Shown: positions 25,732 to 34,645, numbered from the stretch's first letter. The stretch: DNA of 64,000 nt from Bin90 sp965214635 (GCA_965214635.1 OZ243964.1:2418001-2482000), one strand, 5' to 3'. Numbers and translations are program-made. Notes: generated by a model from the letters alone, not told the origin.

Positions 25732-25853
25732 GTTCGGCTTGCAGCAGACAGCGCCTCTGTGAAACGGGGCGTTTGCGCCGCCCGGATAACGGGTAGCGTG
25801 GGTGCGCATCCTTACCCAATCTCAGATACACGGATGCTATAGTAAGGTGTAAG

Positions 25854-26447
25854 ATGTTTATGAACAATGTAGAAGCAGTAATTGTCGCAGCCGGTGTTGC
25901 GTTCGTTCTGTTCGCCTATGTCATTCCGGCGCTGATAGTCGTGTTCGAGAAAGATAGGCGGCGGCAGCCCGATACTGATAGGACTTCCCTTTTCAACATC
26001 AAGTCGCGCGACAGAACTATATTCACAGCCCTGTTCGTGACGCAAACGCTGCTGCTAACATACATATGGAGCAAGCCAGTTACATCAGCAAGTATGACAT
26101 TCGCACAAAACCTTGAAGAGGTCTCCGGCAAGGCGACTCTTGCCGCTCCGGTGGCGGCGCTGTCAACATTCATTCTCGCAGAAGGAGTGTACGGAATTAT
26201 GATAATGCTTTCCTATGTGTACGACCAAGTGAAGAAGGAACGCGCAGAGTTCCACAAGCAGAAGGGTAGAGCTGAAGGTAGAGCTGAAGGCAAAGTTGAG
26301 GGCAGAGCCGAGGGCAAAGCCGAGGGCAGAGCCGAGGGTAGAGCCGAGGGCATAGAGCAGGGTAGGGCGCAGCGGGACGCGGAAGTGGCGGCGCTGAAAG
26401 CACGCATCGCCGAACTCGAGCGCAGCCGCAACGGCAGCGAGGGGTAG
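25854..26447 (+). CDS. Hypothetical membrane protein with Gly-Arg-Ala-Glu repeat tail
   Basis: A 197-residue protein not assigned to a family. A transmembrane segment spans about residues 8-30, then a basic cytoplasmic loop (EKDRRRQPD), two further hydrophobic segments near 60-75 and 95-122, and a C-terminal tail built of GRAE/GKAE units (about 138-165) ending in a short coiled coil, EVAALKARIAELERS. The design resembles the small membrane protein at 45353-45790, which also ends in short repeated charged units, but the membrane parts do not look alike. ATG 25854 or 25860 may be the start. Confidence 0.6.
   Translation: MFMNNVEAVIVAAGVAFVLFAYVIPALIVVFEKDRRRQPDTDRTSLFNIKSRDRTIFTALFVTQTLLLTYIWSKPVTSASMTFAQNLEEVSGKATLAAPVAALSTFILAEGVYGIMIMLSYVYDQVKKERAEFHKQKGRAEGRAEGKVEGRAEGKAEGRAEGRAEGIEQGRAQRDAEVAALKARIAELERSRNGSEG
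26265..26351 (+). repeat. 12-base tandem repeat coding for GRAE
   Basis: About seven copies of a 12-base unit (GG[CT]AGAGC[CT]GA[AG] type), all in frame, in the tail of the hypothetical membrane protein. Confidence 0.85.
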
Positions 26448-26539
26448 GGACCGCTCAGACGGACATCAATGATACTCTACACTAGTGTGTCGCCTGAGTA
26501 TCTGCGCGCATCAAAACAGGCTAGATTACGCCAACGCAG

Positions 26540-26569
26540 AAAGAGGCGGGACCGTAATCCCGTCTCTTT
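26540..26569. terminator. Bidirectional terminator between convergent genes
   Basis: AAAGAGGCGGGA and TCCCGTCTCTTT form a 12-base-pair stem with one mismatch and a 6-base loop, with A- and T-rich shoulders on each side. It lies between the plus-strand membrane protein and the minus-strand NHL protein, so it can serve both. Confidence 0.75.
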
Positions 26570-26599
26570 CCGTTTCGCAATTATGGGCTTTGCTGGCGC

Positions 26600-27616
26600 T
26601 TATTTGCGCTCATACACCTGTATTCGGTGTCGCGACGACTCGGTTACGAACAGACGCCCATCGCCGTCTAGGTTCACGGACGCGGGCCCCCAGAAGTATG
26701 GCTCGATCTGCGACGAAATCAGGTGCGGCGTGTTTAGGTGCGGCGGCAGTTCGGGCGTCAGGTCAGACATGGCGCGCGTCTCGACTTCGTCGGGGTTGGC
26801 TGCGAGGAAGTCGTTCGCCCACTTGGACAGCGTGGCTTCGCCGCGCAGGGTCAGCAGGTGGCTGCCATCTGCCGCGAGCACCTGCACGCGTTCGTTCCCC
26901 CAGTCCGCCACATAGATGTTCCCATCGGTGTCCACCGTAACGCCCGCGGGCCTGCTGAATTGCCCGTCCGCATCGCCCGGCTCGCCGAACTTGGCGATAA
27001 ACTCGCCGTCTGCACTAAACTGCTGGATGCGGTCGTTGCGCCAATCCGCCACATACACGCTGCCGTCGGGCGCGACGCACACGCCCCAGGGCATATTCAG
27101 CTCACCGTCGCCTTTGCCGAAGCCGCCCCATCCGAGCAGGTAGCGTCCGTCTGCGCTGAACTTCTGGATGCGATGGTTGTTTTGGTCGGCGATGTACAGG
27201 TCGCCGTCAGCGTCCACAGCGATGCCCGACGGCCCGTCTAGCTCGCCAACGGCGCTGCCGTGCGCCCCCCATGCTCGCAAGAACCCCCCGTCCTCGTCGC
27301 TGAACACGCTGACACGGTGGTGGAACTCGTCCGTAACATACACCTCGCCCGCGTTGAGCGCAATGCCCGCCGCTAGCCGCAGCTTGCCCTCGTCATCTCC
27401 GTGCGCCGAGAACTCGAACAGATAGTCCTCGTCCATGTTCACCACGCCGATGCGCGTGAACACAGGGGCGCCGCGGTTCAGCACGAATATGCGTCCGTCC
27501 GGATGCGCCGCAAGGTCTACGGGATTGGCGAAGCCGCGCCCAACCGGTGCGTTGTTCACGATGCCGATGGTCTTGAGATATTGGAGAGTTAGGGTATCGG
27601 TGATTGTGGATGTCAT
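26600..27616 (-). CDS. NHL-repeat beta-propeller protein
   Basis: A 338-residue protein made of about six NHL repeats. Recurring pieces such as GIAVDADGDLYIADQNNHRIQKF, PWGVCVAPDGSVYVADWRN and PAGVTVDTDGNIYVADWGN appear at roughly 45-50-residue spacing, with the first blade near residue 25. No signal peptide is visible, so it is probably cytoplasmic. Such propellers bind proteins, RNA or sugars, and some are enzymes; no catalytic signature is clear. It is the first gene of a long minus-strand block. Confidence 0.88.
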   Translation of the reverse strand: MTSTITDTLTLQYLKTIGIVNNAPVGRGFANPVDLAAHPDGRIFVLNRGAPVFTRIGVVNMDEDYLFEFSAHGDDEGKLRLAAGIALNAGEVYVTDEFHHRVSVFSDEDGGFLRAWGAHGSAVGELDGPSGIAVDADGDLYIADQNNHRIQKFSADGRYLLGWGGFGKGDGELNMPWGVCVAPDGSVYVADWRNDRIQQFSADGEFIAKFGEPGDADGQFSRPAGVTVDTDGNIYVADWGNERVQVLAADGSHLLTLRGEATLSKWANDFLAANPDEVETRAMSDLTPELPPHLNTPHLISSQIEPYFWGPASVNLDGDGRLFVTESSRHRIQVYERK

Positions 27617-27676
27617 GGGAATGCGCCTTTTCTTAAGAATTACCCAAACAATTTATGGTATACGCAACAGTCATAC

Positions 27677-28288
27677 TTATGGTGTTGCAGCCCGCAGATT
27701 ATGAAGTCCCAGGTCCGACAAAATCTGTTGTGCAACAGCATTGCTTGCTTTGAGGCTAAACAGAGTTTGTTCAGTCGGCGGCTTCAATGGAATATTCATT
27801 TCTATCTTGTTGTCGGGAATTTCCGACAATCGAACCAGTGTACTCCGCTTGAGCTGAATAGCATCCGTGGAATCTACGAGTTCATCGGAACTTATCATGT
27901 CAGGATCTGCGTATATTATTCCAATATTCGATATTAAGAATAGAGTCGCGACGCTCCAATTCCTATGTCCGCCACCTTGCTTATTGATGAGCCGTATATT
28001 TCCTGTGCGAGTGAATGAGCTCTTAACTGAAAACATTAGGTTGTTTGGCAAGATGATGTCCCCAGCAGCTGTTTCGTCGCCATAGGAGTTAGCGGCGATG
28101 CCCACGGAGCGCAAAAGCGCAAGGGTGAAAACTTCAATCGCACCGCCCACCACAAACCTGTTTTCATATATCGTAGTGTTGTACCGGTTAATAAGGGTTG
28201 AAATCGCAGCCTCATACTCCGTCTTCGTTTCCAGTGTCAACGACCCTTTGAGTGTGTCAAAGTATCTTCGCTCGGCGTTAAAAGGCAT
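27677..28288 (-). CDS. Putative type II restriction endonuclease paired with the upstream methylase
   Basis: A 203-residue protein with no family match that I recognise. It is called an endonuclease because its start ATG 28288 overlaps the methyltransferase stop by 11 bases, the usual coupling in restriction-modification pairs, and because AAGDIILPNN followed by LMFSVKSSF looks like a PD-(D/E)xK active site with Ser in place of the second acidic residue. The local base composition is more AT-rich than in flanking genes, in keeping with transfer. The frame extends to 28309, but the later ATG fits the coupled start. Target sequence is unknown. Confidence 0.6.
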   Translation of the reverse strand: MPFNAERRYFDTLKGSLTLETKTEYEAAISTLINRYNTTIYENRFVVGGAIEVFTLALLRSVGIAANSYGDETAAGDIILPNNLMFSVKSSFTRTGNIRLINKQGGGHRNWSVATLFLISNIGIIYADPDMISSDELVDSTDAIQLKRSTLVRLSEIPDNKIEMNIPLKPPTEQTLFSLKASNAVAQQILSDLGLHNLRAATP

Positions 28289-29201
28289 CTTGCACAGGCA
28301 CCTTCTCAAACTTTGGAAGCAAGTTGAACTTTCTAATCGGCTTTTCGTTCAGTCTATCAGCGGCAAGTAGCAAGTAATCGGATTCTATATCATATCCTAC
28401 GACGCGTCGCCCATAGCGCAATGCCACTCTTGCAGTTTGACCGCTGCCCAAAAACGGGTCAAGCACTTCATCACCTTCATGTGAATACAGCAGCACCAAT
28501 CGCCTCACCAACTCATCAGGAAATGGGCAGGGGTGATTGATTGTATTAGGCGGGACGGGTGCAATGTGCCAAATGTTGTTTGCCACATCCCGCTTGAACA
28601 CATCATCGATTGGCAGCGCCGGTTGGTTGTCGTAGCGCTTCTTTCCTTCCTTGCGAAACACTAGTATGTATTCCGTCATAATGTTTGGGTAGTAGTAGCC
28701 CGCCATCGGTCTCTGGATATAGCTGCCCGCTCGCTTAACCCCTCCGGTAACCTTGTTCCAGACGATGTCTTGATGAAACTCCCATCCCAAAGATGTGAGG
28801 CGTTCGGTCAAGTGAAACGGGGCTGCGTAGTGCTTTCCCTTATACAAGATAGTTCCAACGACGACCGCGCAAAACCCTCCTCGTATTGTGGCGCGCAACA
28901 CATCCGAAAACACAGTTTCTATCTTATCCAGATAAGACTCGTAGCTGCTCCCAAATTGCCCATACTCGCGATTCCGATACCATTTGTCGCTGCCTTCGGA
29001 TGCATGCAAGTCGTAATCGATGCTGTTCCAGTATGGCGGCGAGGTAACGGTGAGCGCAATGCTGTTATCATCGCACTCCGGGATCGACTCTGACGACTTG
29101 CAGTAGAATCTGCAGCCATCGGTAGACACATAAGGCACAGATGCTTGGTCACCGTCGTTGACGAGGTTCTCAAGATAATTACGCTGCAGGTCAGAGATCA
29201 T
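28278..29201 (-). CDS. Type II DNA amino-methyltransferase (beta class, m4C or m6A)
   Basis: A 307-residue DNA methyltransferase. Motif IV is TVTSPPYWNSIDYD near residue 50, and the SAM-binding motif I comes later as DPFLGSGQTARVALRYGRRVVGYD around 250. This order is the beta class. The TSPPYW form is common in N4-cytosine enzymes, though N6-adenine cannot be excluded. It is followed by an overlapping small gene taken as the cognate endonuclease. No controller protein is seen. Confidence 0.88.
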   Translation of the reverse strand: MISDLQRNYLENLVNDGDQASVPYVSTDGCRFYCKSSESIPECDDNSIALTVTSPPYWNSIDYDLHASEGSDKWYRNREYGQFGSSYESYLDKIETVFSDVLRATIRGGFCAVVVGTILYKGKHYAAPFHLTERLTSLGWEFHQDIVWNKVTGGVKRAGSYIQRPMAGYYYPNIMTEYILVFRKEGKKRYDNQPALPIDDVFKRDVANNIWHIAPVPPNTINHPCPFPDELVRRLVLLYSHEGDEVLDPFLGSGQTARVALRYGRRVVGYDIESDYLLLAADRLNEKPIRKFNLLPKFEKVPVQDAF

Positions 29202-29283
29202 CGCATCCGACTCTCATCCATCGCAAGAAATTCTTTCAGGTAAATGTGAACTTTGCAATCCTTTGAACGCCATTTAATCAGAA

Positions 29284-29320
29284 CAGACGGTCATTCTGCA
29301 AGGCGCAAGATGACCGTCTG
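29284..29320 (-). terminator. Hairpin between DUF1800 and the restriction-modification pair
   Basis: A perfect 11-base-pair stem (CAGACGGTCAT / ATGACCGTCTG) with a 15-base loop lies 27 bases beyond the DUF1800 stop on the minus strand. There is no strong T-run. Confidence 0.55.
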
Positions 29321-29346
29321 ACTTCATTGTGAATACACCATCGCCC

Positions 29347-30786
29347 CTAGGTCAGCTGGTACTCCGTCGTGGATGCGATGAGGCCGAGCAGCTCGCCGAT
29401 GCGCTGTTCGTCGGCGTCGCGGCTGTCGCCTGTCAGCGATACATCGCCTTTTACGCCCACATGCGCGATGATAGCGGCGCGCATCTCTGCGTCCATCTCC
29501 GCCGTGCCCATGATGTCGAGGCAGGCGTCCACCAGATCCTCGGGCGCGTATCCGCCGTCCGCAGCATCCGACAGCCTATCAAGGATGTCGCGCACTCCCG
29601 GCTTACTGATGTCGCTTACCTCTTTGGCGGCGAAGTTGACGCGCTCCACAAGTGCGCCGCTGTTTATCCACTCCGTGCCTTCGTGCCAGCCCTCCACCGA
29701 CGGCGGATTGAGCAGCGTTTGCCCCATGAAGCCCGTCAGGTCGGATGTCGGGATGATGTCCACATTCGGGCGAGTTACGCCGCCGCTGAGCCGCATCGTG
29801 CCCGCCACAAGCTCTGCCGGGGACTTCACCCGCGCATACTGTGCATCTTTGAAGAAGTCGGAGTTGAACAGCACCCGCAGCATATGGCGGATTTCGTGGT
29901 CGCCGTCGAAGTACGCCTGCGCCAGTGTGTCTATGGCATCCGGGTCGCGCGGGGCGGTGTACGGCCACTGTGGCACAGGCTCTTCGTCCGCCACGAAGAA
30001 GTCGTACAGGTGTCGGGCGATGAAGCGCGCTGTGGCAGGCTGCTTGCAGATGATGCGCACGATGTCGTCGCCGTCGTAGTTGCCCGACTCGCCCAAGAAG
30101 TGCTTCTCGCCGTCATCGTGGTCGCCGGGGCGGAAGTCGAAGTGCCAAGCGATGCGGCCATAGGGCCAGATGGAGTCCTTGGACGCCCGTACCGCCATGT
30201 ACTCGGCGTTTCCCAGCGTCCAGCCGGTGAAGGCGCGCGAGGCTTCCTTGATGTCATCCTCTGTGTAGTTGCCGATGCCCATGCTGAAGAGTTCCAGCAG
30301 CTCGCGCCCCCAGTTCTCGTTGATGGCGCCGTCATGGTTCTCTTGGTTGTCCAGCCAGATAATCATCGACGGGTCTTTGGCGAGGTCTATGAGCAGGTCA
30401 TCCAACTTGCCCAGCCCGAGCCGTCGGAACATGTCTATCTGGTTCAGCAGCGAGCGCGCCTGATTCGTCTTGGCATAGCCCGTTGCGAACACGCCGTGCC
30501 AAAACAGCGCCATCTTCTCTTCCATCGGCGCCTTCGTGGTAACCATGCGATAGAGCCAGTACGCCGAGGCGGCGTTGCCATAGCGAAGCTCGTGCATATC
30601 GGTGTGATAGCGTTTGATGATGTCGTCGGGCATGTTCTGCGGGTTGCCGGGATGCAGCAGTTCCTCGACCGCCGCTTCATAGCCCAGCGCCTCATAGTGG
30701 TCTAGCTCCGTTGGCGTTGCGCCGAACGACGCCCGCCGCAGCAGATGCTTCATCACGCCGACATCCGATTTCGTCGCCGTAGTCAT
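29347..30786 (-). CDS. DUF1800 family protein
   Basis: A 479-residue DUF1800 protein. Signature stretches are LLRRASFGATPTELD at the N-terminus, FWHGVFATGYAK, MIIWLDNQENHDG, NENWGRELLELFSMGIG and ASRAFTGWTL. These proteins are regularly paired with DUF1501 and are thought to act in surface or polysaccharide-related processes, but no activity is established. No signal peptide is seen. It is the last gene of the DUF1501-Pmp3-DUF1800 group. Confidence 0.92.
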   Translation of the reverse strand: MTTATKSDVGVMKHLLRRASFGATPTELDHYEALGYEAAVEELLHPGNPQNMPDDIIKRYHTDMHELRYGNAASAYWLYRMVTTKAPMEEKMALFWHGVFATGYAKTNQARSLLNQIDMFRRLGLGKLDDLLIDLAKDPSMIIWLDNQENHDGAINENWGRELLELFSMGIGNYTEDDIKEASRAFTGWTLGNAEYMAVRASKDSIWPYGRIAWHFDFRPGDHDDGEKHFLGESGNYDGDDIVRIICKQPATARFIARHLYDFFVADEEPVPQWPYTAPRDPDAIDTLAQAYFDGDHEIRHMLRVLFNSDFFKDAQYARVKSPAELVAGTMRLSGGVTRPNVDIIPTSDLTGFMGQTLLNPPSVEGWHEGTEWINSGALVERVNFAAKEVSDISKPGVRDILDRLSDAADGGYAPEDLVDACLDIMGTAEMDAEMRAAIIAHVGVKGDVSLTGDSRDADEQRIGELLGLIASTTEYQLT

Positions 30787-30853
30787 GTTTTGTCTCCCCC
30801 TAATTCTCTCAGATTGCTCCGTGCGGTGAGGTGGGTATCGGTGTATTAGGTCG

Positions 30854-31036
30854 CTAACGCCTTGCGTATCGCTCTGCGCGCTTGTCAGCGTAGTAGTTGT
30901 GGACTACGAATATGGCATGGATTATGGCAGGTATGTACAGCAGGAAGCACAGCGCGAAGTTGATTAGCGCCTGAAACGGCTTGCCCACCACTAGCACCGC
31001 TACGGGCGGCAGGAATATCGCTAGAAGGTACAGCAT
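30854..31036 (-). CDS. Pmp3/YqaE family small membrane protein
   Basis: A 60-residue proteolipid with two transmembrane helices (about 2-18 and 25-48). LPPVAVLVVGKPFQALINF and the following LLYIPAIIHAIFVV match the Pmp3/UPF0057 family, tied to membrane potential and salt stress in other organisms. It sits between DUF1501 and DUF1800, which are normally adjacent, an unusual placement. Confidence 0.88.
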   Translation of the reverse strand: MLYLLAIFLPPVAVLVVGKPFQALINFALCFLLYIPAIIHAIFVVHNYYADKRAERYARR

Positions 31037-31184
31037 AGAAACATATCCTTAAACTTATTCCAACTACAACAACAGCGCTTCGGGTTTCAGAATGGCTAGC
31101 ATCGGCTTGTTCCCGACAATCCATATCGGCGCAGGCAGGGCCTGTGGCTGAGCCTGCCTGCGCCTCTTTGTGATACGATTGCGC

Positions 31185-32324
31185 CTACTTGCGGATGAAG
31201 TCCATCTTCTCGAATGTGCCGTTGACGATTGGCTTGGCGTCCACGCCCATCCAGTCCTCGAGCAGCGTGGTGTATGCACAGCGGAAGTCGTTGTTGAAGT
31301 GCATATCGCCCTCTAGCTGGTCTTCGGGCTTGAGCGAGGGGAATTCGCCGTACAGCCCGCCCTTGACGCCGCCGCCGATGACGAACGCCACGCCGCCTGA
31401 CCCGTGGTCCGTGCCGCTGCCGTTGTCCTTGATGCGCCGTCCGAACTCGCTGAAGATGATGATGGCGGTGTCGTCTCCGTAGCCGTGTTCCTCAACATCG
31501 TCCCAGAAGTCGCCCACTGCGTCGGACATCTCGGACACGAGCTTAGCGTGCATCGGCACTTCGCCGGCGTGCGTGTCATAGCTGCCCTGCCCGGTGTAGT
31601 AGATGCGCGTGCCGATGTCGGCGAACATCACTTGCGCCGCATCGCGCAGGCTCTTGGCGATGGATGTGTTGGCATACTCGATGCTGGACGAGTACATGCG
31701 AGGCGCGGTGCCGAGCGTATCGGCGCCTGCGAGCACGCCCCTGCCCGTCTGCTGGATGAACTCTTTGACCGCATCCTTGCCAGCGCCGCCGTACATCTGC
31801 GAGAACATATCCAGCGTCTGGTTGCGGATAGCCTCGTCGCGTATGTCCGGATACAGCCCGTAGGTGGCGAGGTCGCCCACTGACGCCACCGGCACGCCCT
31901 GCGCCGACAGCGCACGCGGCAGCCCGCGCCCGAAGTTCACCGCCGTCAGCACATTGTCGCCGTGCGGGTCTAGGTCGCGCGTGAGCTGACCCAGCCAGCC
32001 CTCAGTAGCGACTTTTGTCGGCTCTGCTGTGTGCCAGATGTCCATCGAGCGAAAGTGCGAGCGGTTCGGGTTCGGGTAGCCGATGCCGTTGATGATGGCG
32101 ACCTTGCCCTCATCGTAGAGCCGCTTTATCGCCGTCATATTGGGGTTCAGCCCGAGGTTGTCCCCAATAGGCAGCATATCCTCCGGCTGAAACTGCACCG
32201 CAGGGCGGAAGTGGTAGTAGTGCTCGTTGTTCAGGGGCACGATCGTGTTCAGCGCGTCGTTGCCTCCCGTGAGCTGTACGAATACGATGGATTTGCTGTG
32301 TCCGTTGCTGCCGTTGGCACCCAT
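31185..32324 (-). CDS. DUF1501 family protein
   Basis: A 379-residue alkaline-phosphatase-fold DUF1501 protein. Features include FVQLTGGNDALNTIVP at the N-terminus, SHFRSMDIWHTAEP, GSYDTHAGEVPMH, IFSEFGRRIKDNGSGTDHGSGG and GVKGGLYGEFPSL. Many relatives carry a Tat signal; this one starts almost directly with the domain. The start is ATG 32324, preceded by GAGGAG at 7 bases, rather than the TTG at 32342. It probably works with the DUF1800 protein downstream. Confidence 0.92.
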   Translation of the reverse strand: MGANGSNGHSKSIVFVQLTGGNDALNTIVPLNNEHYYHFRPAVQFQPEDMLPIGDNLGLNPNMTAIKRLYDEGKVAIINGIGYPNPNRSHFRSMDIWHTAEPTKVATEGWLGQLTRDLDPHGDNVLTAVNFGRGLPRALSAQGVPVASVGDLATYGLYPDIRDEAIRNQTLDMFSQMYGGAGKDAVKEFIQQTGRGVLAGADTLGTAPRMYSSSIEYANTSIAKSLRDAAQVMFADIGTRIYYTGQGSYDTHAGEVPMHAKLVSEMSDAVGDFWDDVEEHGYGDDTAIIIFSEFGRRIKDNGSGTDHGSGGVAFVIGGGVKGGLYGEFPSLKPEDQLEGDMHFNNDFRCAYTTLLEDWMGVDAKPIVNGTFEKMDFIRK

Positions 32325-32585
32325 ATTGCTGCTCCTCTCCAAGATGTCGGGCTTCGTATTGGCTTATACGCTTGTGTATGATGACGGTATCATGGGCGGT
32401 ATGTGCGGCAAAGAGCAGCTGCATTCGCTATCCTGAATGCATCATAAACCAGATTGGACGCACTTATCCCCAATTTAGTGTATTGTGCGCTTTTCGGCGT
32501 CATAGGTCAAGCCCTTGTGGGCGGCGGATGGCGTTTCTCTTTTGGTGGTTATGAAACCCTATCAATAGCCTGCGCCCGGTTCTGC

Positions 32586-33470
32586 TTACATAGCAAGGGT
32601 CGCTTGGTATTCTACTGTCGGATGCGAACCACTTCCAACTTCAAAGTTGGTCACTAATGCCTCCAACATCGGCTTTCTGTTGGTTTCCTTTGCACCCACA
32701 TGGTAGAAGTGTTCCCGCGTGACGAGATTAAAGTCTGACCACAACTCTTGCAGCCCAGTGTTGCGCCTATGTTGATTGCTATGCCAAGTCGATAGTATGA
32801 ACCTAGCGCCCGTTGAGCGCAGGCATTCGCGAAGTTGCCACTCGTCATTAACGCACCATTTATTGAAATAATCCGCATGACGCCCTGCATACGGCGGGTC
32901 GCAATACACGAAGTCCTTTGGCGCTGCCTCCTGTAGAGTTTCACGAAAGTCTCGACACATGAAGGTCCAATCGTTCAACTTTGTAATTCCGACAACCCAG
33001 TCCACTTGGTTCGATATCTTAGTGATATACGCCTTGGAAAAGCGTTGCGGCTTGTGTCCAAACGGCACATTGAACTCGCCGTTGCTGTTAAACCGAATGA
33101 TTCCGTTAAAGCAAGCACGGTTCAAGAATAGGAAATCCAACGGCGAATGGTTCTTGTTGAATCGTTTTCTCACTTCGTAATAGTAAGCAGCGCCGTATTC
33201 TGACAGCATACCACCTTCCGAGTACAGGAAACTTTTCACTTCCCTAGCATCGATATCTCCATTTTTGATGGCGTCGTAGAACAGGATGATGTGGGGGTTT
33301 GTGTCGCAAAATACCGCTCTTTTCGGCGCTACATTGAACCCCACCACTCCCGACCCCATGAACGGCTCAATCCACTTACCCTTTCCATCCCACACTACGG
33401 CGTCCGAAATCCAACCAACTAGCTTGCTCTTTATCCCTTGGCACTTTATCGGCGGTATCAGTGTCTTCAT
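32586..33470 (-). CDS. M.EcoRV-like DNA adenine methyltransferase (D12 class)
   Basis: A 294-residue alpha-class N6-adenine methyltransferase. The N-terminal PPIKCQGIKSKLV and WIEPFMGSGVVGFNVAPKRA contain the SAM-binding motif, and FVYCDPPYAGRHADYFN (about residue 190) is motif IV. These stretches, with DTNPHIILFYDAIKNGDI, RACFNGIIRFNSNGEFNVPF and EHFYHVGA, closely follow M.EcoRV as I remember it. Length (298 in M.EcoRV) agrees. It protects DNA against the endonuclease encoded 19 bases upstream. The predicted product is methylation of the first A in GATATC. Confidence 0.92.
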   Translation of the reverse strand: MKTLIPPIKCQGIKSKLVGWISDAVVWDGKGKWIEPFMGSGVVGFNVAPKRAVFCDTNPHIILFYDAIKNGDIDAREVKSFLYSEGGMLSEYGAAYYYEVRKRFNKNHSPLDFLFLNRACFNGIIRFNSNGEFNVPFGHKPQRFSKAYITKISNQVDWVVGITKLNDWTFMCRDFRETLQEAAPKDFVYCDPPYAGRHADYFNKWCVNDEWQLRECLRSTGARFILSTWHSNQHRRNTGLQELWSDFNLVTREHFYHVGAKETNRKPMLEALVTNFEVGSGSHPTVEYQATLAM

Positions 33471-33489
33471 TTTAACCTGAACTCTCTCG

Positions 33490-34344
33490 TCACTGCGCTC
33501 TACGTCGCCGTGTCCGTCTTCTGCGCGTTACTCTTGGATTGATGAGATTCACATTGCCGCCCCTGTAAATCACAAAATCCTCAAGGTTCGTAATTCTGCG
33601 AGGTTCATTGGAATCATCCAAGACTACAATCTGCCCATAGTTCATCCAATAGTCGTCAAACCATGCCTCACCAAGCCTGCGAAACATCCCGTTCCCCGAT
33701 ATAATATCTGGTATGTTGGTGATGCTCCCTATGTTAGCCGTATTGCCGCTGCCCCGCTTATCGCTTGCTATCGTCCATTTTTCACGGGCGAAAAACTGAA
33801 AATTGCTAATGACGGACGGAATAGATTCAATCTCATCAATTGAATACGCATTCGTCTCGCTCACTGAGCTTGGCGTATCTCGATTGTAGATCACCCCTAG
33901 GCAGAAATGTCCATCATATTCATTGTAAGGGAACTGGACATTCTTGTCGCTGGTGCGGTTGACGAAGTAGTTTCCATGAGAACCCAGCGTGAACCCATTG
34001 CAAAAGTCCGGTGCTTGCGGCAACCTAAAAGTTGATTTGAAATCGACCGCAAACTTAACTGTCTCATTTACATACGAAACATCAGGGTAGTAGTTCTGCT
34101 TCTCAGCCAGCACGAGTTCGTATCCCATTTCCTCCCCAAGCGCCATCAATCTTGGAAGCAAATGGATTTCCAACAATTTGGAGATGACCTTAGTGTCTGA
34201 CGATATAGAGTACACATTACGATACACATCTATGAAACCCTTGATTGCCCATTGCCCGTCAGGCGTACTAACATACGAATCTAAAGACGCCGTCAGTTTC
34301 TCCAAAGCGAACGAAAACTCCCTCTTTGCATCAACATCGACCAT
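33490..34344 (-). CDS. EcoRV-like type II restriction endonuclease
   Basis: A 284-residue protein that aligns along its length with EcoRV (245 residues). Matching pieces are SSDTKVISKLLEI, the catalytic NYYPDVSY and KFAVDFKSTF (Asp88, Asp101, Lys103, corresponding to Asp74, Asp90 and Lys92 of EcoRV), EKWTIASD, and the base-reading recognition loop RGSGNTANIGSI, where EcoRV has GSGNTTNIGSI. DYWMNYG and the final YRGG also match. Cleavage of GATATC is therefore the likely activity. The frame is open to a TTG at 34380. ATG 34344 is preferred for its GAGGG site; ATG 34362 is possible. The Arg-rich C-terminal tail is extra. Confidence 0.92.
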   Translation of the reverse strand: MVDVDAKREFSFALEKLTASLDSYVSTPDGQWAIKGFIDVYRNVYSISSDTKVISKLLEIHLLPRLMALGEEMGYELVLAEKQNYYPDVSYVNETVKFAVDFKSTFRLPQAPDFCNGFTLGSHGNYFVNRTSDKNVQFPYNEYDGHFCLGVIYNRDTPSSVSETNAYSIDEIESIPSVISNFQFFAREKWTIASDKRGSGNTANIGSITNIPDIISGNGMFRRLGEAWFDDYWMNYGQIVVLDDSNEPRRITNLEDFVIYRGGNVNLINPRVTRRRRTRRRRAQ

Positions 34345-34429
34345 TACCCACTGCCCTCTCATAGAAGTAATTCTATCCAACTAGACTATCATATGGGCTA
34401 GCCCTGCATCATAATACCCTGACTGCAGG

Positions 34430-34645
34430 CTAATCATCGTTGTCGTCGGCGATTTGGTAGAGTTCCTTGCTGAGCTGCGTCGCCATATTGGCATCGCGCT
34501 GTTCTAGCAGCCGCAGCGTGGCGCGCGCCATCAGCGTTACCGCCTTGTCGAAGCGCACGAGGATGCGCTCCAGCCGAAACATAAACCATAGCAGGATGAC
34601 GCCCGCTATACCCACATTGATGAACTGAATTAGGTCGGTTACCAT
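34430..34645 (-). CDS. Small holin-like membrane protein
   Basis: A 71-residue protein with one hydrophobic segment (about residues 5-24), a basic stretch FRLERILVRFDKAV, then an amphipathic helix and an acidic end DDNDD. This layout resembles BhlA/UviB-type phage holins, which is suggestive but not conclusive for so short a sequence. It follows the tail-protein gene by 54 bases on the same strand, so it probably belongs to the phage-tail cluster. It could instead be a plain small membrane protein. Confidence 0.5.
   Translation of the reverse strand: MVTDLIQFINVGIAGVILLWFMFRLERILVRFDKAVTLMARATLRLLEQRDANMATQLSKELYQIADDNDD

Noticed and set aside
26485..26940. Plus-strand open frames of about 150 codons after the repeat-tailed membrane protein
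   Set aside because: They overlap a terminator and the end of the NHL gene on the other strand and contain no recognisable domain.
29329..30705. Plus-strand open frame of 458 codons opposite DUF1800
   Set aside because: The minus strand encodes a clear DUF1800 protein; the opposite frame is compositional shadow without family motifs.
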